Source: Marinobacter koreensis (GTDB lineage: Bacteria; Pseudomonadota; Gammaproteobacteria; Pseudomonadales; Oleiphilaceae). From it: a stretch of 64,000 nucleotides of DNA. The position numbers and the translations under genes were made by a program. A model generated the notes under the pieces. The model had not been told where the DNA came from, made no database searches, and saw only the letters and a list, made by a program, of their open reading frames with translations. The DNA lies in the NCBI RefSeq assembly GCF_023156285.1, contig NZ_JAKZAJ010000002.1, positions 62,001-126,000 of the forward strand, written 5' to 3'. Shown here in pieces: positions 1 to 8,662 of this stretch. Each line of letters opens with the position of its first letter. Position 1 is the first letter of the stretch.

Positions 1-1574
1 AGCTCTTTACCGGTCTGGGCATCGAAGGCCTTGAGGTAGCCTTCCGGAGTACCGGTGAACACCAGGTTACCGGCCGTGGTCATGACACCACCCCATAGCG
101 GCGCTGTGTTTTCATAGCGCCAGACTTCCTTCCCGGTCTTGGGATCCATCGCACGCAGCACACCGATGAAATCGTCGTGGGCCGGCTTGATGGTGAATCC
201 GGCCCCCAGGAACGCCGCACCTTTCTTGTAGGAAACAGGCTCGTTCCAGATTTCCATGGCCCACTCGTTCGAGGGCACGTAAAACAGGCCGGTCTTTTTG
301 CTGTAAGACACGGGCATCCAGTTCTTGCCGCCCAGGAACGCCGGCTGCGCCATGACCTTCTTACCCTTGTTACCCTCAGCAGCGGCAGGGTCTCCGGGAC
401 GGTGCGCATCACTGTAGATGGGGCGGCCGGTCTTCGGATCCAGGCCCGTGGCCCAGGTGATCTTGTCGACGAACGGGAAACCGCGGATGAAGTCACCATT
501 CTCACGGTTCAGGACGTACATGAATCCGTTTCGGTCAGCGGTGGCAGCGGCCTTGATGGTTTTACCGTTCTCCTTGTAATCAAACGAGACCAGCTCGTTC
601 ACCCCGTCGTAGTCCCAGCCATCGTGCGGCGTGGTCTGGAAATGCCACTTGATGCTGCCGTCGTCCGGATCAATCGCCAGTCGTGACGATGAAAACAGGT
701 TGTCGCCCGGGCGCAGGTGGGAGTTCCACGGTGCCGGGTTACCGGTTCCGAAGAAGATGGAATCGGTGTCGGCGTCGTAGGTGCCACCCAGCCAGGTGGC
801 GGCACCGCCGTTTTTCCACATATCGCCCGGCCAGGTCTTACCGGCCTTGCCGCCGGAAATGCCATTCTCGATGGCCTTGCCATCCTTGTAGACATAACCC
901 ATGTGGCCTTCCACCGTCGGGCGCATCCACACCTTCTCACCGGTGTTGGCGTCATAGGCAATCACCTTGCCCACAATACCGAACTCACCCCCGGAAACAC
1001 CGGTAATCACCTTGCCCTTGACGATCATGGGCGCGGCCGTGATCGCGTAACCGGCCTGGTAGTCGGCGACCTTCTTGATCCACATCGGCTTGCCGGTGTC
1101 CTTGTTCAGGGCGACCAGTTTGGCGTCGAGGGTGCCGAAAATCACTTTATCGTCGTACAGCGCAACGCCCCGGTTGACCACGTCGCAACAGGGCATGATG
1201 CCGTCGGGAAGGCGGGCGTCATACTGCCAGATCTCCTCGCCGGTCTTGATATCAATGGCATAGACCCGCGAGTAGGAGGCCGACACATACATCACGCCGT
1301 CCTTGACCATGGGCTGGGCTTCCTGTCCGCGCATCTTCTCGTTGCCGAACGAAAATGCCCACACCGGCTGAAGGTACTTCACGTTGTCCGTGTTCAGCTT
1401 TTCCAGGCCACTGTAGCGTTGCCCCTTGAGCCCCATGCCATAGGTAACCACATCACCCGGGGTGTTCTCGTCGTTCATAATGTCCTGGTCGGTCACCGCC
1501 GCCTGGGCGCCGTAGGATACCGCCAGGGCCAGAGCGCTGGCCGCAATGCGAATCCCGAACTTGTTCGATCTCAT
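1..1574 (-). CDS. exaA: PQQ-dependent alcohol dehydrogenase (ExaA/PedH type), 3' end outside window
   Basis: This periplasmic quinoprotein oxidises alcohols and passes electrons to a c-type cytochrome. About 524 residues are visible of a family that is usually near 600; the C-terminus lies beyond the left edge. The protein starts MRSNKFGIR with a signal peptide to about residue 25. The adjacent cysteines Cys129-Cys130 (PCCD), which form the vicinal disulfide of this family, are present. The catalytic motif reads WDYDG (Asp321, Asp323). The second Asp, two residues after the catalytic one, is typical of lanthanide-dependent enzymes (XoxF, PedH), whereas calcium enzymes carry Ala or Ser there. 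The start at 1574 follows a GGGAGAACGC Shine-Dalgarno stretch. It lies downstream of the cytochrome and binding-protein genes on the same strand. Confidence 0.93.
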   Translation of the reverse strand, partial: MRSNKFGIRIAASALALAVSYGAQAAVTDQDIMNDENTPGDVVTYGMGLKGQRYSGLEKLNTDNVKYLQPVWAFSFGNEKMRGQEAQPMVKDGVMYVSASYSRVYAIDIKTGEEIWQYDARLPDGIMPCCDVVNRGVALYDDKVIFGTLDAKLVALNKDTGKPMWIKKVADYQAGYAITAAPMIVKGKVITGVSGGEFGIVGKVIAYDANTGEKVWMRPTVEGHMGYVYKDGKAIENGISGGKAGKTWPGDMWKNGGAATWLGGTYDADTDSIFFGTGNPAPWNSHLRPGDNLFSSSRLAIDPDDGSIKWHFQTTPHDGWDYDGVNELVSFDYKENGKTIKAAATADRNGFMYVLNRENGDFIRGFPFVDKITWATGLDPKTGRPIYSDAHRPGDPAAAEGNKGKKVMAQPAFLGGKNWMPVSYSKKTGLFYVPSNEWAMEIWNEPVSYKKGAAFLGAGFTIKPAHDDFIGVLRAMDPKTGKEVWRYENTAPLWGGVMTTAGNLVFTGTPEGYLKAFDAQTGKE

Positions 1575-1700
1575 GGTTGCGTTCTCCCATTCTCTTGTTT
1601 TCGGTTTCTAGGCGAACCGGGAACGTTTCCCGCCTCTGAGTTGATTCTTCGCGTTCGGGCAAGGTGCAACAATTAATCCGCCGAACAGGTTTTCTCATCA

Positions 1701-1710
1701 CTTGGTAGTA
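1701..1710 (-). promoter_or_regulatory. Candidate regulatory element shared with the pedF promoter
   Basis: The 10-mer TACTACCAAG (minus strand) lies 127 bases upstream of the exaA start codon. The same 10-mer lies 127 bases upstream of the pedF start. It may bind a regulator of the alcohol-oxidation genes, such as the LuxR-type response regulator at 9819. This is inferred only from the shared word and spacing. Confidence 0.4.
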
Positions 1711-1728
1711 CGACCCCGCTCCCAAACC

Positions 1729-1756
1729 AAAAAGGCCCGCCGTTGCAGGCGGGCCT
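1729..1756 (-). terminator. Rho-independent terminator after the quinoprotein-associated binding protein
   Basis: On the minus strand, a 9-bp GC-rich stem (1733-1741 with 1748-1756, arm AGGCCCGCC) with a 6-base loop is followed by a run of five T. It lies 20 bases past the stop at 1776 and separates this gene from exaA, so exaA probably has its own promoter. Confidence 0.8.
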
Positions 1757-1775
1757 CCCGGGGCAGGTTTCCGGA

Positions 1776-2747
1776 TCAGTCCGAGCCCGACGCCCGCGCC
1801 AGGGCTTCGGGCTTGAGGAACTCCCGATAGTAATCGGGCACACCGTAACGAAGACCAAGGCCGGCGAAGAGCTGATCCATTTCACCGGTCTTCACCAGCT
1901 TGTCGACGATGCCCTCCAGGGCGTAGCCAAGCTGGCGATGATTGTTCTTGACCGCCATGCCAACATCCCAGACTTGCTTTCCAATGCCGGGAAAGCCGGT
2001 CTCGGCCAGCCGAAAGGCCCTGTTTTCCGGCCGGCCAAGTTCAAAGTCGATCTCTGAACGCATCGCCATCACCGCGCTGACGTCGCCCTCGCGCATGGCA
2101 TTGAAGGCTTCCTCCACATCCCGATAATGCCGGACCTGGTCACGCATCCGGCCGCGAAGTCCGGAGGTCAGGTAGAAATCCGGCAGGGTGTCAATCTCAA
2201 CGCCAATCGGGTGATACTGGAACACGGCCACAGTCTGCACGCTGTCCAGTTGCGAGGGATCGTAGGCAATCTGCCAGGTTTCACGCTGGTACGGCCCGAA
2301 CATATGAACCTGTTCGTTGACGTATTCACCGGTGGAGTCCTGCTTGTAGGCGTAGGCCTTGTCGTAGGGAACCCGCATCATCACGTCGGCCAGCCTCTGC
2401 TTGTCGAGGTAATGCCCCTTCCAGACGTTGTTCCGAAGATCGTCACTGAGCGCTTCATCCGGCACGATCCAGTGCACCCGAAAGTCCACCCCCAGTTCCC
2501 GGGCGATGCGTTTTCCCAGCTCAACATCAATACCCCGGGGCTCACCGTCCTGCTCAAAGGAATACGGCGGAAAGTCCTTGTAAACGCCCACTTTCAGATA
2601 GCCGGACTCGATGATCCGGTCGTAGGTCCGGTCGGCAGGCCGGTTCAGGAGATCGTCGCCGTCCCGAACCTCGCCGGCGGAAACACCTGCACTGCACAGG
2701 ACAAGGCCAAGGGCCAGCAGGCCGCCAATAAGAAACCTGGTATTCAT
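1776..2747 (-). CDS. Quinoprotein-associated periplasmic substrate-binding protein (MxaJ/XoxJ-like)
   Basis: A 323-residue family-3 extracellular solute-binding protein of the type found beside PQQ dehydrogenases. A signal peptide ends near residue 25 (CSAGVSAG). I chose the start MNTRFL because GGAGGGAG lies just upstream of it; an ATG seven codons earlier has no such site. Its position between the cytochrome and dehydrogenase genes mirrors the xoxF-xoxG-xoxJ sets of methylotrophs, where the J protein is thought to help dehydrogenase maturation or cytochrome interaction. There is no cognate permease next to it, which argues against a simple uptake role. The ligand is not predictable. Confidence 0.82.
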   Translation of the reverse strand: MNTRFLIGGLLALGLVLCSAGVSAGEVRDGDDLLNRPADRTYDRIIESGYLKVGVYKDFPPYSFEQDGEPRGIDVELGKRIARELGVDFRVHWIVPDEALSDDLRNNVWKGHYLDKQRLADVMMRVPYDKAYAYKQDSTGEYVNEQVHMFGPYQRETWQIAYDPSQLDSVQTVAVFQYHPIGVEIDTLPDFYLTSGLRGRMRDQVRHYRDVEEAFNAMREGDVSAVMAMRSEIDFELGRPENRAFRLAETGFPGIGKQVWDVGMAVKNNHRQLGYALEGIVDKLVKTGEMDQLFAGLGLRYGVPDYYREFLKPEALARASGSD

Positions 2748-2769
2748 GTCCGCTCCCTCCAACGACAAA

Positions 2770-2790
2770 GGGCCGACATCAGGTCGGCCC
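2770..2790 (-). terminator. Hairpin after the cytochrome c gene
   Basis: An 8-bp perfect stem (GGGCCGAC with GTCGGCCC) with a 5-base loop lies between the cytochrome stop (2828) and the next gene start (2747). On the minus strand it is followed only by TTTG, so it may act as a partial terminator or mRNA-stabilising hairpin rather than a full stop. Confidence 0.5.
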
Positions 2791-2827
2791 GGTGTTCTTC
2801 ACCCGAAAAACAACGTTTTCGGAACCA

Positions 2828-3256
2828 TCATTCAGGCTTGGGCAGTGACTCGACGTAGGTCCGGATGGCCCACATGGCGTTCTGGTCCAGAGTCTTCTTC
2901 CATGACGGCATGCCGCGATCGGTACCGTTGCGTACCCGATGAATGAAGTATTCGTCGTCCCACTGGGTCAGCTCCCGAAGATCGGGGGTCAATCCGCCTG
3001 ACATCGCCCGAATGCCGTGACATCCGGCGCAATTTCCGGCATAGGCGCTTTCTCCGATCTCAACCGCCTCGGCGTTGTACTTGCCGAATTCGTTGCCTTC
3101 CCGGAAGGGATTTTCGGTCCGCACTTCGTCACCCAGCTTTGGAAGATCACCGGTGTCGACTGGCTGGGGGGTGACGTTGCCGTGGGCGATTGCGAAGCTG
3201 GCGACGCCAGCCAGAGTGAAGGCCAGGACCGCCTTCATTGATGTGCGAGTTGCCAT
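2828..3256 (-). CDS. pedF: Cytochrome c-550, PedF type
   Basis: A 142-residue periplasmic c-type cytochrome, the likely electron acceptor of the PQQ alcohol dehydrogenase at 1-1574. A signal peptide ends near residue 24 (FAIA-HG). The heme motif is C76-A-G-C79-H80, and a likely distal Met is M116 in RGMPSW. Its length and N-terminal extension suit the PedF/ExaB-type c550 family. The start at 3256 follows AAGAGGTAGC. It is the first gene of a minus-strand set leading to the binding protein and the dehydrogenase, and it is divergent from the ABC operon starting at 3523. Confidence 0.9.
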   Translation of the reverse strand: MATRTSMKAVLAFTLAGVASFAIAHGNVTPQPVDTGDLPKLGDEVRTENPFREGNEFGKYNAEAVEIGESAYAGNCAGCHGIRAMSGGLTPDLRELTQWDDEYFIHRVRNGTDRGMPSWKKTLDQNAMWAIRTYVESLPKPE

Positions 3257-3382
3257 GATTGCTACCTCTTGTTGTTTCCCCGTGCGTTGGCGATTGGAAT
3301 TGTGTTTGCCAACTTGCTGACATCCAGTCTAGGGAGGAGCCACACGCTTCCGAATGCCACTTTGGGGTTTTTGCCCTAGTTC

Positions 3383-3408
3383 CTTGGTAGTAGGTAGGCG
3401 GTAGTCAG
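3383..3408 (-). promoter_or_regulatory. Candidate activator site upstream of pedF with repeated CTACC
   Basis: On the minus strand this region contains three CTACC-type words in close succession, ending in TACTACCAAG, which matches the element at 1701-1710 base for base. Its distance to the start codon (127 bases) is the same as at exaA. It lies in the 266-base divergent region between pedF and the ABC operon, so it could also act on the plus-strand operon. Confidence 0.4.
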
Positions 3409-3522
3409 GCTCAAAACTCGTTCTTAAGTAGTGCCCCTTTCCTACTTTGTGAATATTCCCGACGCGTCACGGTCTCTCTATCCTCGGATGTAGCGATACA
3501 ACAACAAACGGGAGTCTGTTTC

Positions 3523-4698
3523 ATGCCCGGCCACCGCCTTATTCGCAAGCTGATCTTCGGCGTCCTGCTTGTGGCCAGTGCGGCTCTGCATGCCGAGCCG
3601 CTGGTCGTCCCGATGGGCTACATACAGTGGGTGCCAGACCAGGGCCCGGTGCTGTCCAACGTCATTCCGAAGCCTGCGGATTCCGGTCTGCGAGGGGCAG
3701 AGCTGGCAACTGCCGACAACAACACGACGGGCCGGTTTCTGGACCAGAATTATCGGATGGCTACCTCGGTGGCCGACTCAGAGGAAGGCGTCCTGGCGTC
3801 ATTCGACCGGATGCTTGCCGACGGTGTGCGGCTGTTTGTATTTCGAGTGCCGGCGAAAACCCTCACTGCCCTGTCAAAGCGCGCCCGTCCGGATGTCCTG
3901 ATGTTCAATGCCGGCGCGAGAGACGATGGTCTTCGGCTACGCGATTGCGCCCCTTCATTGCTGCACACCATCCCCAGCTACGCGATGCTCACCGACGCAC
4001 TGGGGCAATGGCTGAATCAACGACGCTGGAATGAGGTATTCCTGATCTCCGGCCCGACCGCGGAAGACAAGGCGTGGGCCGCGGCATTCCACCGATCTGC
4101 CAGGCGATTCGGTCTGGACATCGTGGAAGACAAACCCTGGACGTTTGATGCGGACCTTCGCCGGAGTGCGTCCCGCGAATTACCGCTGTTCACTCAGGCG
4201 GATGACTACGATGTCGTGGTCGTCGCCGACGTACGCGGGGACTTCGGTGAGTATGTTCCGTTTCACACCTGGCTGCCGCGTCCGGTTGTGGGCACACAGG
4301 GCATGACGCCCGTGGCCTGGCACCGGGTTGTGGAAAGCTGGGGAGCGACCCAGCTGCAGAACCGGTTCCGGGAACTCGCCCAACGCAACATGAACAGTGA
4401 AGACTACGCTGCCTGGGCCGCTGTCCGGGCGATCGGAACGGCTGTTACCGAAACCGGCTCCGCCGAGGTGAAAACCCTGCGATCCTTCCTGTTCAGCGAC
4501 CAGTTCCAGCTGGCCGGCTTCAAGGGCCGCAAACTGACCTTCCGCACCTGGAACGGACAACTTCGCCAGCCTATTCCGCTGGTTCATCCCCGGGGCCTGG
4601 TGGACCGGGCGCCCTTCGAGGGATTCCTGCACCCCAGAAGCAGGATGGACACGCTCGGATTCGACAGGCCGGAAAGCGAATGCCGAATCAATGGATGA
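3523..4698 (+). CDS. PQQ-alcohol-dehydrogenase-system ABC transporter binding protein (PedA1-like)
   Basis: A 391-residue secreted protein with a signal peptide ending near residue 25 (AALHA-EP) and a type-1 periplasmic-binding fold. It belongs to the family encoded beside PQQ alcohol dehydrogenases and ahead of a YVTN protein, an ATPase and a permease. In P. putida the corresponding PedA1A2BC system is reported to be needed for growth that depends on lanthanides. The start follows GGGAG at the usual distance. It is the first gene of a four-gene operon (3523-7230). Whether it binds a lanthanide chelate, an alcohol or something else cannot be read from sequence. Confidence 0.78.
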   Translation: MPGHRLIRKLIFGVLLVASAALHAEPLVVPMGYIQWVPDQGPVLSNVIPKPADSGLRGAELATADNNTTGRFLDQNYRMATSVADSEEGVLASFDRMLADGVRLFVFRVPAKTLTALSKRARPDVLMFNAGARDDGLRLRDCAPSLLHTIPSYAMLTDALGQWLNQRRWNEVFLISGPTAEDKAWAAAFHRSARRFGLDIVEDKPWTFDADLRRSASRELPLFTQADDYDVVVVADVRGDFGEYVPFHTWLPRPVVGTQGMTPVAWHRVVESWGATQLQNRFRELAQRNMNSEDYAAWAAVRAIGTAVTETGSAEVKTLRSFLFSDQFQLAGFKGRKLTFRTWNGQLRQPIPLVHPRGLVDRAPFEGFLHPRSRMDTLGFDRPESECRING

Positions 4699-4731
4699 GC
4701 CCTCTGCAGGCCAAGTGATAAGGAACAGACG

Positions 4732-5706
4732 ATGAAACACCTGATAAAAACCGCGGCGTTGTTCTCGCTGATAAGCCTGTCCCTGCCGGTGACCGCCAGC
4801 CTGGCGTATGTCTCGAATGAGAAAGACAACACCATCTCGGTGATAGACACCGATGCCATGACCGTGGTGGATACCATCCCGGTCGGCGCCAGGCCCCGGG
4901 GCATCCTGTTATCCCATGACGGAACCCGCCTGTTCATCTGTGCCAGTGACGACGACACCGTCCAGGTGATGGATCTGGCCACACGGAAAATCGTGGACAC
5001 CCTGCCCTCAGGAGAAGATCCGGAACAGTTCGCACTGGCGCCGGATGACCGACACCTCTACATCTCCAACGAGAACGACGCCATCGTCACCGTGGTGGAT
5101 GTTAAAACCAAGCAGGTGCTGTCACAGATCGACGTCGGGCTGGAACCCGAAGGCATGGCCGTCAGCCCGGACGGTAAATGGGCGGTCAATACATCGGAAA
5201 CCAGCAGCATGCTGCACTGGATCGATACAGAGACCTTCACCATCAAAAAGAATATTGTCGTCGGCCAGCGCCCCCGGCATGTGGAGTTCAGCCGGGACAG
5301 CAAGATTGCCTGGGCATCCACGGAGGTGGGAGGCACGGTTCATGTGATTGACGTGGATAATCTCAAGCAGATCCGGGAACTCACGTTCGATGTACCGGGC
5401 GTCAATCCGGACCGGGTACAGCCCGTTGGTATCGAACTGACCTCCGACGGTCGTTACGCCTTCATTGCACTGGGCCCGTCCAACCACGTGGCGGTGGTCG
5501 ACGCCAAGACCTACGAAGTGCTGGATTATCTGTTGGTGGGCAGTCGGGTCTGGCAACTGGATCTGGGCAAAAACGAGAAATACCTCTACACCACAAACGG
5601 GGTGTCGGGCGATGTGTCGGTAATCGACGTGGGTCGCCTCAAAGTCATCAAATCGATCAAGGTCGGCCGCTATCCCTGGGGTGTGGTCGTCGACCCGGCA
5701 TCATGA
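4732..5706 (+). CDS. Secreted YVTN-type beta-propeller protein of the PQQ/ABC operon (PedA2-like)
   Basis: A 324-residue protein with a signal peptide (to about residue 24) followed by repeated blades of the type YVSNEKDNTISVID and LYTTNGVSGDVSVID, the hallmark of YVTN/NHL-like seven-bladed propellers. A propeller of this family stands between the binding protein and the ATPase in ped-type operons. It is periplasmic and may cooperate with the binding protein. The start follows AAGGAAC. The stop overlaps the next gene (ATGA-type, 5703), showing translational coupling. Confidence 0.82.
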   Translation: MKHLIKTAALFSLISLSLPVTASLAYVSNEKDNTISVIDTDAMTVVDTIPVGARPRGILLSHDGTRLFICASDDDTVQVMDLATRKIVDTLPSGEDPEQFALAPDDRHLYISNENDAIVTVVDVKTKQVLSQIDVGLEPEGMAVSPDGKWAVNTSETSSMLHWIDTETFTIKKNIVVGQRPRHVEFSRDSKIAWASTEVGGTVHVIDVDNLKQIRELTFDVPGVNPDRVQPVGIELTSDGRYAFIALGPSNHVAVVDAKTYEVLDYLLVGSRVWQLDLGKNEKYLYTTNGVSGDVSVIDVGRLKVIKSIKVGRYPWGVVVDPAS

Positions 5707-6425
5707 GCATTGACGTCCGGCACCTTGGCTTTGACTACGGGACAACACCGGTCCTCAAGGATCTGAGTTTTTCCCTGACGCCCGGTCGATTCCACGCCCT
5801 GCTCGGGCCCAACGGTGCCGGAAAGTCGACCCTGTTCGGGCTGTTGACCCGGCTCCTGGCCCTTCAGCGCGGGGAGCTGTTGTTCGAAGGCCAGTCCATG
5901 GCGCGCTTCCCGGCGCAAGCCATGCGCCGAATCGGAGTCGTGTTCCAGCAAAATGCCCTGGATCTGGACCTGACCGTTCGACAGAACCTCCTGTACCACG
6001 CAGCCCTGCACGGCCTTTCTAGAAAGCAGGCCCGGAACCGTGGCGACCGGGAACTTGAGCGATTCGGCCTGCTGGAACGGGCCAACGATCCGGTCCGGCT
6101 GCTCAACGGTGGACACCGGCGACGGGTGGAAATTGCCCGGGCCCTGCTACACCATCCTTCGTTACTGCTCCTGGATGAGGCCACGGTTGGCCTGGACGTC
6201 GCCAGTCGAAAGGCCCTGAACGAGCACGTCCGGGCGCTGTGTCGGGATGAGGATCTTACCGTGCTCTGGGCGACCCACCTGATTGAGGAAGTCCGCCGCG
6301 ACGATCAGGTGCTGATCCTGCATCAGGGCCAGCTTCTTGCGAATGGCACCGGGCAGGCCATCTGTGACGAGACGGGTTCAAGGGACCTGTCGGAAACGTT
6401 CCATGTCCTGACCGGAGCCGGATAA
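5703..6425 (+). CDS. pedB: ABC transporter ATP-binding protein (PedB type)
   Basis: A 240-residue cytoplasmic ATPase. Walker A is GPNGAGKST (35-43), the Q-loop is VVFQQNA, Walker B is LLLLDEA (155-161), and the switch His is in WATHLIEE. The signature motif reads LNGGHRRR (134-141) in place of LSGG; the Ser-to-Asn change is unusual because that Ser contacts ATP, although the following HRRRVEIAR is typical of this subfamily. It overlaps the propeller gene by 4 bases and is separated from the permease gene by one base. Confidence 0.9.
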   Translation: MSIDVRHLGFDYGTTPVLKDLSFSLTPGRFHALLGPNGAGKSTLFGLLTRLLALQRGELLFEGQSMARFPAQAMRRIGVVFQQNALDLDLTVRQNLLYHAALHGLSRKQARNRGDRELERFGLLERANDPVRLLNGGHRRRVEIARALLHHPSLLLLDEATVGLDVASRKALNEHVRALCRDEDLTVLWATHLIEEVRRDDQVLILHQGQLLANGTGQAICDETGSRDLSETFHVLTGAG

Positions 6426-6426
6426 C

Positions 6427-7230
6427 ATGAAGCTGTCTGAATACTGGCACTGCTTTCTCGGCATACAGACCCGCGAGTGGCTGCGTTTCTGGCAGCAACG
6501 TACCCGGTTTGCCAGCGCGCTTGTGCGCCCGCTGCTCTGGCTGGTGGTGTTTGCCGCCGGCTTCCGGGCGGTTCTGGGAATTTCGATCATTCCACCCTAC
6601 GACACCTACATTACCTATGAGACCTACATTGCCCCCGGCCTGTGCGGCATGATCATCCTGTTCAACAGCATGCAGGGCGCCCTGTCGATGGTGTATGACC
6701 GGGAGCTCGGCAGTATGCGGGTCCTGTTGATGAGCCCACTGCCCCGCCCGTTCCTGCTGGTAACCAAGTTACTGGCAATGGGCGTGGTCTCGGTCGGACA
6801 GGTTTATGTCTTCCTGCTGTTGGCGTTGCTGGTCGATGTCGAACCACCGCTCTGGGGCTATGTCGCGGTGTTGCCGGCACTCGTTCTGACCAGTCTGATG
6901 CTGGGCGCCCTGGGGCTCCTGATTGCGACCTGGATCAAGCAACTCGAGAACTTCGCCGGGGTCATGAACTTTGTGATCTTCCCGATGTTTTTCATGTCGT
7001 CGGCGCTTTACCCGCTGTGGCGAATGCAGGAGGCCAGCCCCTGGCTTTACTGGGTGTGCCAGTTCAACCCGTTCACCCATGCCGTGGAGGCGATCCGCTT
7101 TGCCCTGTATCTGCAGTGGAATGGCCAGGCGTTCGGGATTACGGCGGCGGTGACGGTCGTACTGGCTTTGCTGGCCACCGCCGGGTTTCAACCCCAGCGC
7201 ACCAGAATCCTGGGAACACGCACCGGCTAG
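6427..7230 (+). CDS. pedC: ABC-2 type permease (PedC type)
   Basis: A 267-residue inner-membrane protein of the ABC-2 family with about six hydrophobic segments. It carries the typical ABC-2 C-terminal pattern (YPLWRMQEASPWLYWVCQFN, then a segment with FTHAVEAIR). It pairs with the ATPase at 5703. ABC-2 permeases are usually exporters, which sits awkwardly with the proposed uptake role of PedA1A2BC, so the direction is open. It ends four bases before a convergent gene. Confidence 0.88.
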   Translation: MKLSEYWHCFLGIQTREWLRFWQQRTRFASALVRPLLWLVVFAAGFRAVLGISIIPPYDTYITYETYIAPGLCGMIILFNSMQGALSMVYDRELGSMRVLLMSPLPRPFLLVTKLLAMGVVSVGQVYVFLLLALLVDVEPPLWGYVAVLPALVLTSLMLGALGLLIATWIKQLENFAGVMNFVIFPMFFMSSALYPLWRMQEASPWLYWVCQFNPFTHAVEAIRFALYLQWNGQAFGITAAVTVVLALLATAGFQPQRTRILGTRTG

Positions 7231-7233
7231 CCC

Positions 7234-7896
7234 TCACAGCAAAGGCATGCTGGTGCGCAGGCTCTGAACAATGGTCTCCACGTCCGACGCTACCGGCGCG
7301 TCCCATTGCAGGTGGGCGGGGTGGCCATCAAGGTACCAGAGACGATTCGCCAACGCGGTCGCATCGGAAGCATCGTGGGTCACACAGAGCATGCCCATGT
7401 GGGGATGGGCGTCCAGCAGCTCGGATATCAACGTTCGGAGCTCACCGGCGCGTACCGGATCAAGAGACGCGAACGGCTCGTCCAGGAGCAGAAGATCCGG
7501 TTCCACCGCAAGGCATCGGGCCAGCGCCGCCCGCCTGGCCATGCCCAGCGACAGCTGATCAGGAAAATGGTGCTGGTAACCGGTCAGGCCCACACTCTCC
7601 AGCAATCGGTCGATCTCAGTGCCAGCTGCGCCGACGATGGCGAGATTCTGACCCAGCGTCCGCCAGGGGAGCAGTCGATGCTCCTGGAACAGGTAACCCA
7701 GGCGCAGGGTTTCCCGTCCGCGAAACGCAGTCGCCGGAGTACGACGATCCAGCCCCGCAATCGCATTCAGCAAGGTGGTCTTGCCAATGCCGGAAGGGCC
7801 GAGAAGACAGATTCGATCCCCACGCCGTATCTGCGTGAAGATGTCTCCCAGTACCGGCCTCTCGAAGTCGCGGCCTTTGATCCGCAGCTCAAGCAT
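7234..7896 (-). CDS. NitT/TauT-type ABC transporter ATP-binding protein
   Basis: A 220-residue ATPase of the nitrate/sulfonate/taurine group. Walker A is GPSGIGKTT (33-41), the Q-loop is YLFQEHRLLPW, Walker B is LLLLDEPFASLD, and the switch His is in CVTHDASDA. The signature reads LSLGMARR (115-122), with Leu in place of the first Gly of LSGGM. I start it at MLELRIKG, because this ATG overlaps the permease stop by 8 bases; upstream in-frame codons would overlap the permease far more. It is the last gene of a three-gene operon (9654 to 7234) of unknown substrate. Confidence 0.85.
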   Translation of the reverse strand: MLELRIKGRDFERPVLGDIFTQIRRGDRICLLGPSGIGKTTLLNAIAGLDRRTPATAFRGRETLRLGYLFQEHRLLPWRTLGQNLAIVGAAGTEIDRLLESVGLTGYQHHFPDQLSLGMARRAALARCLAVEPDLLLLDEPFASLDPVRAGELRTLISELLDAHPHMGMLCVTHDASDATALANRLWYLDGHPAHLQWDAPVASDVETIVQSLRTSMPLL

Positions 7897-8662
7897 GAGC
7901 CAACTCCGGTCGGCGCCAGCGACTGGCACGACGCTCGAGGGGTTGCAGGAGGGCCAGTTCAATCACCTGCACGACAGCAACGAACGCCAGGCTGTAGGCC
8001 AGGATGGTCGCGACATCGAATACCTGGAACGCCATATTCAGCTTGAACCCCACGCCATTCGAACGGCCCAGGAGTTCCACCACCAGGACAATCTTCCAGA
8101 TCAACGCCAGGCCCCCTCGCATCGCTGCCATCAGGTACGGAAACAATTGTGGCAACCACACCTCGCGGGCTCGCTGCCAACGACTGAAACGGTAGGCCGT
8201 CGCCATCGATTCCAGCTTGGGATCCAGACTGCGGGCGCCCTCCCTGAGGGTAACAGCCACGTTGGGAACCTTGTTGATGACCACGGCCAGCACGGCGGCG
8301 GATTCAACCAGGCCGAACCAGACGTACATCAGGATAATCGTCACCAACGCCGGCAGGTTCAGCATCAGCAACAGCAGGGGATCCAGCAGCGCGTTGGTCG
8401 TCTCTGACCGCCCCATGACAACCCCGATCGTGACGCCAAGTCCCATGGCGATCACGAAAGCGACCGCCACTCTCGCCAGTGTGGCGCCGAGATTCAGCCA
8501 GAGTTCGCCATTGGCAGCCTCGGCATACAGCGTCCGTCCGACGGCCAGCGGCGTCGGCAACAGGCTGCTATCCAGTGCCATGGCGATCAGGAACCAGAAC
8601 ACCACCAATCCGGGTAATACCACCCAGTAACACCAGACGGGCGCATATCCCCGGCCGGTCAT
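7889..8662 (-). CDS. NitT/TauT-type ABC transporter permease
   Basis: A 257-residue inner-membrane protein with about six membrane segments and the cytoplasmic coupling loop typical of SsuC/TauC permeases (segment around EGARSLDPKLESMA). It overlaps the binding-protein gene by 4 bases and the ATPase gene by 8 bases, so the three are co-translated. The family moves nitrate, sulfonates, taurine, pyrimidine precursors and others. The location next to ped genes suggests an aromatic or aliphatic alcohol-related compound, a metal chelate or PQQ, but this is only guilt by association. Confidence 0.85.
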   Translation of the reverse strand: MTGRGYAPVWCYWVVLPGLVVFWFLIAMALDSSLLPTPLAVGRTLYAEAANGELWLNLGATLARVAVAFVIAMGLGVTIGVVMGRSETTNALLDPLLLLMLNLPALVTIILMYVWFGLVESAAVLAVVINKVPNVAVTLREGARSLDPKLESMATAYRFSRWQRAREVWLPQLFPYLMAAMRGGLALIWKIVLVVELLGRSNGVGFKLNMAFQVFDVATILAYSLAFVAVVQVIELALLQPLERRASRWRRPELAHA

